From Lachnoclostridium sp. UBA1434 (GTDB taxonomy: Bacteria; Bacillota; Clostridia; Lachnospirales; Lachnospiraceae): 6,378 bases of DNA. The position numbers and the translations under genes were made by a program. The stretch's first letter is position 1; each line of letters starts with the position of its first letter. The stretch covers positions 639-7,016 of the forward strand of contig DCTS01000054.1 in the NCBI GenBank assembly GCA_002329645.1. Direction: 5' to 3'. The notes under the pieces were generated by a model. It was not told the origin of the DNA. It saw only the letters and a list, made by a program, of their open reading frames with translations, and did no database searches. Below, piece after piece: positions 1-5,148 of this stretch.

Positions 1-797
1 TGGGCTTTGGCTTCAGATGCGGCTTCCTGGGGCTTCTGCACATGGAGATAATACAGGAGAGGCTGGAAAGGGAATACAACCTGGATCTTGTTACAACAGC
101 TCCGAGCGTAATATATAAGATTTATAAGACTGACGGGCAGGTTATTGATATAACCAATCCTAAAAATATGCCGGACCCTTCAGAGATAGAGTATATGGAG
201 GAACCGGTTGTATCGGCGGAAATTATGGTTACAACCGAATTTGTCGGTGCAATCATGAAGCTTTGCCAGGAAAGGCGGGGCACATACCTGGGCATGGAAT
301 ATATAGAATCCACCAGAGCCCTGTTGAAATATGAGATGCCTTTAAACGAGATAATATACGACTTCTTTGATGCATTAAAATCACGGTCTAAGGGGTATGC
401 TTCCCTGGATTATGAGTTGAAGGGATATTTAAGGTCCGATCTTGTCAGGCTGGATATTCTGATAAATAAGGAGGAAGTGGATGCACTGTCCTTTATTGTC
501 CATACTGACAGCGCATATGAGCGCGGCAGAAAAATGTGCGAGAAGCTTAAGGAGGAAATACCAAGACAGCTATTTGAGGTTCCCATACAGGCAGCAATCG
601 GAAGCAAGATAATAGCAAGGGAAACTGTTAAGGCGCTGCGCAAGGATGTTTTGGCAAAATGCTACGGCGGAGACATAACCAGAAAGAAGAAGCTTCTGGA
701 AAAGCAAAAGGAAGGCAAGAAGAGGATGAGACAGGTGGGTAATGTGGAAATACCTCAGAAAGCCTTTATGAGCGTTTTAAAGCTGGATGACGATTGA
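1..797 (+). CDS. lepA: Elongation factor 4 (LepA), C-terminal part, 5' truncated by window edge
   Basis: This is the C-terminal part of LepA/EF4, a ribosome-associated translational GTPase that binds the ribosome in an EF-G-like way. The open frame runs in from the left edge with full codons from position 3, so the methionine at 42 is internal and not the start. Residues before it read GFGFRCGFLGLLHMEI, the conserved LepA segment following domain II. Next come the EF-G domain V-like region (around RRGTYLGMEYIESTRALLKYEMPL, nt 276-340) and the LepA-specific C-terminal domain, including the GSKIIARETVKALRKDV stretch. The Lys-rich tail KKKLLEKQKEGKKRM is followed by the typical ending VEIPQKAFMSVLKLDDD. 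About 265 residues are visible of the roughly 600 usual for the family, so the G domain and domain II lie upstream. The frame is intact. The stop is followed after 30 nt by hemW, and the two are probably cotranscribed. Identification is very secure; what is missing is only the 5' part. Confidence 0.97.
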   Translation, partial: GFGFRCGFLGLLHMEIIQERLEREYNLDLVTTAPSVIYKIYKTDGQVIDITNPKNMPDPSEIEYMEEPVVSAEIMVTTEFVGAIMKLCQERRGTYLGMEYIESTRALLKYEMPLNEIIYDFFDALKSRSKGYASLDYELKGYLRSDLVRLDILINKEEVDALSFIVHTDSAYERGRKMCEKLKEEIPRQLFEVPIQAAIGSKIIARETVKALRKDVLAKCYGGDITRKKKLLEKQKEGKKRMRQVGNVEIPQKAFMSVLKLDDD

Positions 798-816
798 TGT
801 GAGCCTAAAGAGGTTC

Positions 817-824
817 AAAGGTGG
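817..824 (+). promoter_or_regulatory. Ribosome binding site of hemW (AAAGGTGG)
   Basis: AAAGGTGG lies just before the ATG at 828. Counted from the AGG core (819-821) the spacing is 6 nt, matching the spacing at hrcA and grpE. An in-frame ATG four codons later (840) would be 18 nt from the same core, so 828 is preferred. A second purine tract, AAAGAGG at 807-813, is too far from 828 to be the main site. Confidence 0.7.
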
Positions 825-827
825 TAT

Positions 828-2165
828 ATGTACGGTGATATGGCAGGCAATATAATAATAAAGAGAGAACCGGGGTTATCCAGGCTTGGTCTGTATATCC
901 ATATACCTTTTTGCGTTAAGAAATGCGGATACTGTGATTTCCTGTCTGCACCCGCGGATGAAGACACTATCCGCATTTATTTTGATGCACTGCTTGCCGA
1001 GATTGGAAGCTATGACGGAAGAACGGAAGGATATTATGTCCCTACTATTTATATAGGAGGGGGAACTCCTTCTGCAGTCAGCCCGGATTATATCTGTGAA
1101 GTAATGAAGGCAGTACGAAGGGTGTTCCGGACAGGGATTAATATTACCGACGACAGTTATGATGCCGGGGATGTTGAGATTACCGTAGAAGCCAATCCTG
1201 GCACTGTAAACGGTGAGAAGCTGGCATTATACAAGGAAGCCGGAATAAACAGAATAAGCTTCGGACTCCAATCTGTACATGATCATGAGCTTAAGCTGCT
1301 TGGCAGGATCCATACCTATAAACAGTTTGAAGAAAATTACCGGCTTGCCCGAAGCTTAGGATACGGCAACATTAATATCGACCTTATCAGCGCACTTCCG
1401 GGACAGACAATTAACTCATGGGAGGAAACATTAAGGATAACAGCAGGATTAAGCCCGGAGCACATATCCGCCTACAGCCTTATTATAGAAGAGGGCACTC
1501 CATTCTATGATATATATAAAGGCAATGCTTCAGAGATTTCTTACGGATATCCTGATTTGCCCGATGAGGATACGGACCGTGCAATATATGCAATTACAAA
1601 GGATATTCTTAACGAGTATGGCTATCATCAATATGAAATATCCAATTATTCCAGGCCGGGATATATCTGCCGGCATAATGCATCATACTGGACAGGTATA
1701 CAGTATCTTGGCATGGGGCTTGGCGCCTCATCACTTATAGAAAACACAAGGTTTAATAATACTGCCTCCTTATCAGAATATATTGGAGCGTGCAAAGAGT
1801 ATTGCAAAAATGTAAAAAATGCACCATCAGGACAAAATTATCATTCCCTGCCCGGCACTGATAAAGGGATGCCGGATATTAACTGCCTGCTGCCTGATTT
1901 AACAGGAATAAGAAGGAATGTGGAGCATCTGCAGGTAAAGCAGCAAATGGAAGAATTTATGTTTCTGGGACTCAGGATGACGAAAGGAATTAGCAGGGAT
2001 GCATTCTTAAAAAGGTTTAACATTCATGCGGACGAAATATACGGAGAAGTACTAAGGAAGCTTGAGTCGGGAGGCCTTATACTAAACGATGGCGACAACA
2101 TCCGCCTTACCGGATATGGAACAGATATAAGCAATTATGTGCTCGCAGAATTCATGCTTAATTAA
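828..2165 (+). CDS. hemW: HemW heme chaperone, radical SAM (formerly 'HemN-like' coproporphyrinogen III oxidase)
   Basis: This is a radical-SAM protein of the HemW family. HemW proteins bind heme and a [4Fe-4S] cluster and deliver heme to membrane cytochromes or other acceptors; older annotations call them oxygen-independent coproporphyrinogen oxidase. Visible motifs are YIHIPF followed by the cluster motif C29-x3-C33-x2-C36 (with Phe at 38), the GGGTPS loop (residues 77-82), the EANPG strand, the GLQSVHDHELKLLGR segment, and HNASYW at 283-288. Phe at 38 replaces the fourth cysteine typical of true HemN, and HNxxYW is the heme-binding signature of HemW. The C-terminal FMFLGLRMTKGIS block is the usual HemW winged-helix region. 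At 445 residues it is longer than the roughly 375-400 usual. The extra length is mainly at residues 323-365, with a shorter addition before VEITVEANPG. The gene follows lepA by 30 nt, a common pairing in Bacillota. No frameshift is seen. The heme acceptor cannot be told from this window. Confidence 0.95.
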   Translation: MYGDMAGNIIIKREPGLSRLGLYIHIPFCVKKCGYCDFLSAPADEDTIRIYFDALLAEIGSYDGRTEGYYVPTIYIGGGTPSAVSPDYICEVMKAVRRVFRTGINITDDSYDAGDVEITVEANPGTVNGEKLALYKEAGINRISFGLQSVHDHELKLLGRIHTYKQFEENYRLARSLGYGNINIDLISALPGQTINSWEETLRITAGLSPEHISAYSLIIEEGTPFYDIYKGNASEISYGYPDLPDEDTDRAIYAITKDILNEYGYHQYEISNYSRPGYICRHNASYWTGIQYLGMGLGASSLIENTRFNNTASLSEYIGACKEYCKNVKNAPSGQNYHSLPGTDKGMPDINCLLPDLTGIRRNVEHLQVKQQMEEFMFLGLRMTKGISRDAFLKRFNIHADEIYGEVLRKLESGGLILNDGDNIRLTGYGTDISNYVLAEFMLN

Positions 2166-2176
2166 ACGTTCAGAGT

Positions 2177-2204
2177 GCAATTATGTTACAGTAATAATGC
2201 TTTT
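2177..2204 (+). terminator. Weak candidate intrinsic terminator after hemW
   Basis: Bases 2177-2184 (GCAATTAT) pair with 2194-2200 (ATAATGC) apart from one bulged A, leaving a 9-nt loop, and TTTT follows directly at 2201-2204. It starts 11 nt after the hemW stop. The stem is mostly A-T and the T tract is short, so any termination is probably partial. A wider pair, GTGCAA (2175-2180) with TTGCAC (2214-2219), overlaps it. Confidence 0.28.
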
Positions 2205-2252
2205 AACTCTATTTTGCACAAAAATAAGTAAGATTATTAAGCGTTTTGTCCA

Positions 2253-2281
2253 TATACACATAGAATGCTATTTGATAAAAT
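2253..2281 (+). promoter_or_regulatory. Candidate sigma-A-type promoter for the surface-protein gene
   Basis: TATACA (2253-2258, 4/6 to TTGACA) is followed by 17 nt and TAAAAT (2276-2281, 5/6 to TATAAT). It would start transcription near 2288 and give a leader of about 75 nt containing the hairpin at 2297-2325. A competing reading is TTGTCC (2246-2251) with TATTTG (2269-2274) preceded by TGC. The AT-rich background makes either match easy by chance, so this is only a candidate. Confidence 0.3.
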
Positions 2282-2296
2282 AGAATAGTAATATTA

Positions 2297-2325
2297 GGCA
2301 GGTATGTCATAATGGGCTACCTGTC
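2297..2325 (+). promoter_or_regulatory. Leader stem-loop upstream of the surface-protein gene
   Basis: GGCAGGTA (2297-2304) pairs with TACCTGTC (2318-2325) over 8 positions, seven Watson-Crick and one G-T, around a 13-nt loop. It is the only GC-containing structure in an otherwise very AT-rich gap and lies about 25 nt before the Shine-Dalgarno sequence. No T tract follows, so it is not a terminator. It could stabilise the 5' end of the mRNA, influence translation, or be a dyad operator in DNA; the sequence does not decide which. Confidence 0.45.
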
Positions 2326-2348
2326 AATAGCATATAATATAATTAATG

Positions 2349-2354
2349 AGGAGG
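2349..2354 (+). promoter_or_regulatory. Ribosome binding site (AGGAGG) fixing the start at 2364
   Basis: A perfect AGGAGG sits 9 nt before the ATG at 2364. An in-frame ATG at 2346 overlaps this very site and has no Shine-Dalgarno of its own. Starting there would also put MRRIHT in front of a standard signal peptide, so 2364 is the real start. Confidence 0.88.
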
Positions 2355-2363
2355 ATACATACC

Positions 2364-3125
2364 ATGAAGTTATTCAGGAAAGTTTTATCAGCAGTAGCTG
2401 TACTTGCACTTGTTGCTGCCGCTATACCTGCTAATGCAAAAGCTGCATCGAACGTTCTTGATTTTGAAGACGGCAAGCTTCCAGCAGCAGTTGATCTTGC
2501 TAAGAATTCCGACGGAACAATCGACGGCGATCCTGCCAATCTTTCTGTAGTTGATTTTGAAGGCTCGAAGAGATTGAGGATTGAGCCTACACAGAGCGGA
2601 ATACCCAAGGTTAAGTTTAATGTTACACTTTTAGTCGGTGAGGAGAATATCGGCAAGGTTAAAGGTATTCAGTACGATCTGGTTATTGAGAAACCCGATG
2701 ACACTACGACCACCTGGAACGGCGGTACCGTAGGCGGAGCCAATGCCGGAATTAACGGAGCATGGGTACAGGGTGTGGAATGGACCCTTCAGGATGATAC
2801 CAAGAATATCTCCGATCCTACACCTTTAAAGACTACATTGAACGCAGATTTCGGATTTACAAATCCTGATGATGCATTCTTCATGTTCATGAACTGGGCT
2901 AATAACGGAGCTATCAACTACATTGACAATGTACAGCTTCTTGATGCCGACGGCAATCCTCTGCCTCTGAGCGGCCTGGATGCTGCTCCTGCAGCTGATA
3001 CTGCTGCAGCTACAACCGCTCCTAAGACCGGTGTTCAGTCCTATGCTATAGTATTCGGTATCGGCGCAATTGCTATGCTGGGCGGCGCAGTAATATTCAG
3101 AAAGCGCAGGACCATCGAGGCATAA
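2364..3125 (+). CDS. Sortase-type surface protein with probable carbohydrate-binding-like beta-sandwich domain
   Basis: This is an exported, probably cell-wall-anchored protein of 253 residues; I do not recognise a named family. Residues 1-25 form a signal peptide: KLFRK, a hydrophobic core of Val/Ala/Leu, then AxA sites (A23-N-A25 and A25-K-A27). Residues 30-205 look like a single beta-rich domain. It opens with VLDFEDG and closes with YIDNVQLLDADGNPL, a pattern common at the two ends of carbohydrate-binding-module-like jelly rolls. It has four Trp (118, 134, 140, 178) that could line a ligand surface, no evident catalytic motif, and no cysteine. An Ala/Thr/Pro-rich linker (about 207-219) leads to PKTG (220-223), a hydrophobic segment (about 226-245) and RKRR (246-249), the layout of a sortase sorting signal. 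PKTG variants of LPxTG are known in clostridia. If not processed, the tail would still anchor it in the membrane. It sits alone between hemW and hrcA, flanked by AT-rich gaps, and is probably its own transcription unit. Export and anchoring are well supported; sugar binding is inference. Confidence 0.85.
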   Translation: MKLFRKVLSAVAVLALVAAAIPANAKAASNVLDFEDGKLPAAVDLAKNSDGTIDGDPANLSVVDFEGSKRLRIEPTQSGIPKVKFNVTLLVGEENIGKVKGIQYDLVIEKPDDTTTTWNGGTVGGANAGINGAWVQGVEWTLQDDTKNISDPTPLKTTLNADFGFTNPDDAFFMFMNWANNGAINYIDNVQLLDADGNPLPLSGLDAAPAADTAAATTAPKTGVQSYAIVFGIGAIAMLGGAVIFRKRRTIEA

Positions 3126-3160
3126 TAATATAAGAATATAGATTAATATTTATCCCAAGG

Positions 3161-3195
3161 GATGCGTAAGCATCTATCAATTATGTTATTTTTCT
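3161..3195 (+). terminator. Candidate weak terminator: GNRA-loop hairpin followed by a T-rich stretch
   Basis: GATGC (3161-3165) and GCATC (3170-3174) pair around GTAA, a GNRA-type tetraloop; a G-T pair can extend the stem by one. A T-rich stretch begins about 12 nt further on (near 3187) instead of directly after the stem, so this is not a textbook terminator. It could also be a 3'-end stabilising hairpin for the surface-protein mRNA. A competing CCCAAGGG mini-hairpin (3154-3161) overlaps its first base. Confidence 0.35.
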
Positions 3196-3231
3196 TTCGA
3201 AATTATATGACAATACATATATAAATTACCC

Positions 3232-3260
3232 TTGACAAAAGGATATAGTAGTGCTATTTT
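3232..3260 (+). promoter_or_regulatory. Sigma-A-type promoter of the hrcA-grpE-dnaK operon
   Basis: A perfect TTGACA (3232-3237), a 17-nt spacer and TATTTT (3255-3260, 4/6) preceded by TGC, an extended -10 element. Transcription would start near 3267, placing the CIRCE dyad at the very beginning of the transcript, the usual arrangement for HrcA repression. There is no similar signal for hrcA elsewhere in the gap. Confidence 0.85.
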
Positions 3261-3271
3261 ATATCTAGATG

Positions 3272-3298
3272 TTAGCACTCTATCAAAGTGAGTGCTAA
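3272..3298 (+). promoter_or_regulatory. CIRCE operator (HrcA binding site)
   Basis: TTAGCACTC (3272-3280), nine bases, then GAGTGCTAA (3290-3298): both arms match the CIRCE consensus perfectly. It lies just downstream of the predicted transcription start and 28 nt before the hrcA ATG. By established knowledge, the HrcA dimer binds here and is kept active by GroEL/ES; when heat stress occupies the chaperonin, repression is relieved. In RNA the same dyad forms a 9-bp hairpin that may affect mRNA stability. No second CIRCE is seen before grpE or dnaK. Confidence 0.98.
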
Positions 3299-3326
3299 TA
3301 TAACTATAAGGGATTGAGGTGACAAT

Positions 3327-4364
3327 ATGCAGGAGCTTGAAGACAGGAAACTGAAAATCTTGCAGGCTATTATCCAGAACTATCTTGAAACCGGAGAGCC
3401 GGTAGGTTCAAGGACAATATCAAAGTACACCGACCTGAACTTGAGCTCCGCTACAATCCGCAATGAAATGTCAGATCTGGAGGATATGGGATATATTTTT
3501 CAGCCGCATACCTCGGCGGGTCGTGTACCTTCGGATAAAGGCTACCGGTTTTATGTAGATATGCTGTTGAAGGACAGGATTAAGGAAGTTGAGGATATGA
3601 AGAATATCCTCGTTGAAAAAGCCGATAAGCTTGAAAACCTTCTGCAGCAGGTAGCTAAGCTGCTTGCAGCCAATACCAATTATACTACTATGATTACTAC
3701 GCCGCAGTACAAAAAGAGGGTTAAATTTATACAGCTTACAGAGCTTGATGAGAAGCAGCTGCTTGCGGTATTGGTATTTGAACGCAATATTGTAAAGAAT
3801 AAAATCATTAATCTGTCGGTACCATTAAATAAGGAAATACTATTTAAGCTTAATATAGTATTGAATACCTTCCTGCAGGGACTGGATCTGGGGGAAATCA
3901 ACCTTCCCGTCATAACCAAGATGAAAGAGCAGGCCGGAGAATACAGGGCGATAGTCAATGATATTCTGGATACAATCATGCAGGCTGTCAGCGAGGATGA
4001 TGATATACAAATCTACACATCGGGAACCACCAATATATTAAAGTATCCTGAACTGAGCGACAGGGATAAGGCTTCAGAGCTGCTGTATACCCTGGAGGAA
4101 AAGAGATTGCTCACGGAATTAATCCAGGACAGGATTGAGGACGAGAATAACAGGGGCATTCAGGTATATATCGGTGATGAGACACCTGTAGAAACAATGA
4201 AGGATTGCGCAGTAGTAACGGCAACCTATGAGATTGAGGAAGGCGTTTACGGCAAGGTGGGTATAATAGGCCCGAAGAGAATGGATTATGAGAAGGTGGT
4301 AGGTACACTGCAGACTCTTATGATGCAGCTTGATGATATATTTAAAACAAATAATAAGACGTGA
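3327..4364 (+). CDS. hrcA: Heat-inducible transcription repressor HrcA
   Basis: HrcA is the DNA-binding repressor of class I heat-shock genes and acts at CIRCE as a dimer. At 345 residues it has the usual family length. The N-terminal winged helix-turn-helix is clear: GEPVGSRTISK (23-33), recognition-helix region LSSATIRNEMSDLEDMGYI (39-57), then the wing segment with HTSAGRVPSDKGYRFYVD (61-78). A GAF-like central domain interrupted by the dimerising insertion follows. The C-terminal block IIGPKRMDY (313-321) is a family hallmark. The ATG has GAGGTGA 4 nt upstream (7 nt from the AGG core), and no better start is present. The gene is the first of the stress operon. It lies directly behind its own promoter and CIRCE, so it is autoregulated, and its stop is 11 nt before the grpE start. 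Nothing is missing or broken. The nearest alternative, another winged-helix repressor, is ruled out by the linked CIRCE and the family motifs. Confidence 0.98.
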   Translation: MQELEDRKLKILQAIIQNYLETGEPVGSRTISKYTDLNLSSATIRNEMSDLEDMGYIFQPHTSAGRVPSDKGYRFYVDMLLKDRIKEVEDMKNILVEKADKLENLLQQVAKLLAANTNYTTMITTPQYKKRVKFIQLTELDEKQLLAVLVFERNIVKNKIINLSVPLNKEILFKLNIVLNTFLQGLDLGEINLPVITKMKEQAGEYRAIVNDILDTIMQAVSEDDDIQIYTSGTTNILKYPELSDRDKASELLYTLEEKRLLTELIQDRIEDENNRGIQVYIGDETPVETMKDCAVVTATYEIEEGVYGKVGIIGPKRMDYEKVVGTLQTLMMQLDDIFKTNNKT

Positions 4365-4371
4365 AAGGTGG
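4364..4371 (+). promoter_or_regulatory. Ribosome binding site of grpE (AAAGGTGG), supporting a TTG start
   Basis: AAAGGTGG begins on the last base of the hrcA stop codon. Counted from the AGG core (4366-4368), the TTG at 4376 is 7 nt away, the same spacing as at hrcA and within 1 nt of hemW. The alternative TTG two codons later (4382) would be 13 nt away. The first in-frame ATG (4424) has no comparable site at normal distance. Confidence 0.65.
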
Positions 4372-4375
4372 TTAA

Positions 4376-5095
4376 TTGGGATTGGAGGATTACGATAAGA
4401 CAATTGAGGTAATAAAAGCAGCGATGCAGAAGGAGAGAGAAGAAAAACTCAATGGAAATGCCATGGATGCTGAGAAAAATAAAGCGGAGGAAGCAGCCGC
4501 TGAGGATGAAGCCTGCCGGGAGGATGCATGCGCTGAATGCGTAAATGATGAAAATGAGGAATCCGGCGGTGCGGCTGATTTAGAAGCTTCAGATAAAGAG
4601 ACGGTTAAACCGGAAAAGCAGGGAAAGTCACTTTTGAAGGGCTCCAAAAGCAAGGAGCTTGCCGCAAAGGACGCGAAGATTGCAGAACTGACAGACCGGC
4701 TTATGAGGAATATGGCGGAGTTTGACAACTTCAGAAAGCGCACTGAAAGGGAAAAGTCCCAGATGTTCGAATTAGGAGCAAGGAGCATAATTGAGAAGAT
4801 GCTTCCGATAATCGATAATTTTGAACGGGGGATGGCATCTTGCGGCGATGATAAAAGTAATGCGTTATATCAGGGCTTCGAGCTTATATACAAGCAGCTT
4901 ACATCCGTTATGGAGGAGATAGGCGTAAAGCCCATAGATGCAGTTGGCAAGGAATTTGATCCGGCATATCATAATGCAGTTATGCACGGAGAGGATGAAA
5001 ATTACGGAGAAAACATTGTTGCAGAGGAATTCCTAAAGGGTTATATGTACAATGATACCGTAATAAGACACAGCATGGTTAAGGTTGTTAACTAA
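4376..5095 (+). CDS. grpE: GrpE, nucleotide exchange factor of DnaK
   Basis: GrpE is the cytoplasmic dimer that drives ADP release from DnaK. The protein has 239 residues, about 40 more than the E. coli and B. subtilis proteins, because of a long charged N-terminal tail. Residues 1-92 are rich in Glu, Ala, Asp and Lys and probably disordered, with three clustered cysteines (47, 52, 55). The core begins near 93 with a heptad-like coiled coil through AEFDNFRKRTEREK (114-127). It continues with LPIIDNFERGM and the four-helix dimer region, and ends in the beta domain that carries the GrpE signature (199-239: HNAVMH, then GYMYNDTVIRHSMVKV). The start is taken as TTG on Shine-Dalgarno spacing; a start at 4382 or 4424 would shorten the tail by 2 or 16 residues and leave the core unchanged. 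It is the second gene of the CIRCE operon, 11 nt behind hrcA and 53 nt ahead of dnaK. Identity is certain; the exact N terminus is not. Confidence 0.96.
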   Translation: MGLEDYDKTIEVIKAAMQKEREEKLNGNAMDAEKNKAEEAAAEDEACREDACAECVNDENEESGGAADLEASDKETVKPEKQGKSLLKGSKSKELAAKDAKIAELTDRLMRNMAEFDNFRKRTEREKSQMFELGARSIIEKMLPIIDNFERGMASCGDDKSNALYQGFELIYKQLTSVMEEIGVKPIDAVGKEFDPAYHNAVMHGEDENYGENIVAEEFLKGYMYNDTVIRHSMVKVVN

Positions 5096-5148
5096 GCAAT
5101 TATTAATGACATAGAATTTTATTCATATAATTTTAGGAGGAAAATAGA

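Noticed and set aside
42..44. ATG at 42 as a gene start
   Set aside because: Codons before it (from position 3) read the conserved LepA segment GFGFRCGFLGLLH, so it is internal to lepA.
1507..1740. 77-residue open frame overlapping hemW in another + frame
   Set aside because: It is contained in conserved hemW sequence, including the HNxxYW region, and its product resembles nothing.
828..2165. Annotation as coproporphyrinogen III dehydrogenase (HemN)
   Set aside because: The cluster motif has Phe in place of the fourth cysteine of true HemN, and the HNxxYW motif is present, both marking HemW.
2260..2286. Direct repeat ATAGAAT at 2260 and 2280, 20 bp apart, and again at 5111 and 5144
   Set aside because: The two-turn spacing is suggestive, but the same 7-mer also occurs in lepA coding sequence (303-309) and the regions are very AT-rich, so chance is the simplest explanation.
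2333..2338. TATAAT before the surface-protein gene as its -10 box
   Set aside because: No -35 at proper spacing, and the start would fall at the ribosome site, leaving almost no leader.
2346..2363. Upstream in-frame ATG giving a six-residue longer surface protein
   Set aside because: It overlaps the AGGAGG ribosome site that serves the ATG at 2364 and would add MRRIHT before a normal signal peptide.
4390..4788. 132-residue open frame on the minus strand inside grpE
   Set aside because: It is antisense to a well-supported gene; the Ser/Ala/Phe-rich product mirrors the Glu/Ala/Lys codons of the GrpE tail.
5126..5131. Perfect TATAAT before dnaK as a separate promoter
   Set aside because: No -35 at 16-18 nt; the nearest TTGACA-like hexamer (ATGACA, 5106-5111) is only 14 nt away, and transcription would start inside the ribosome site.
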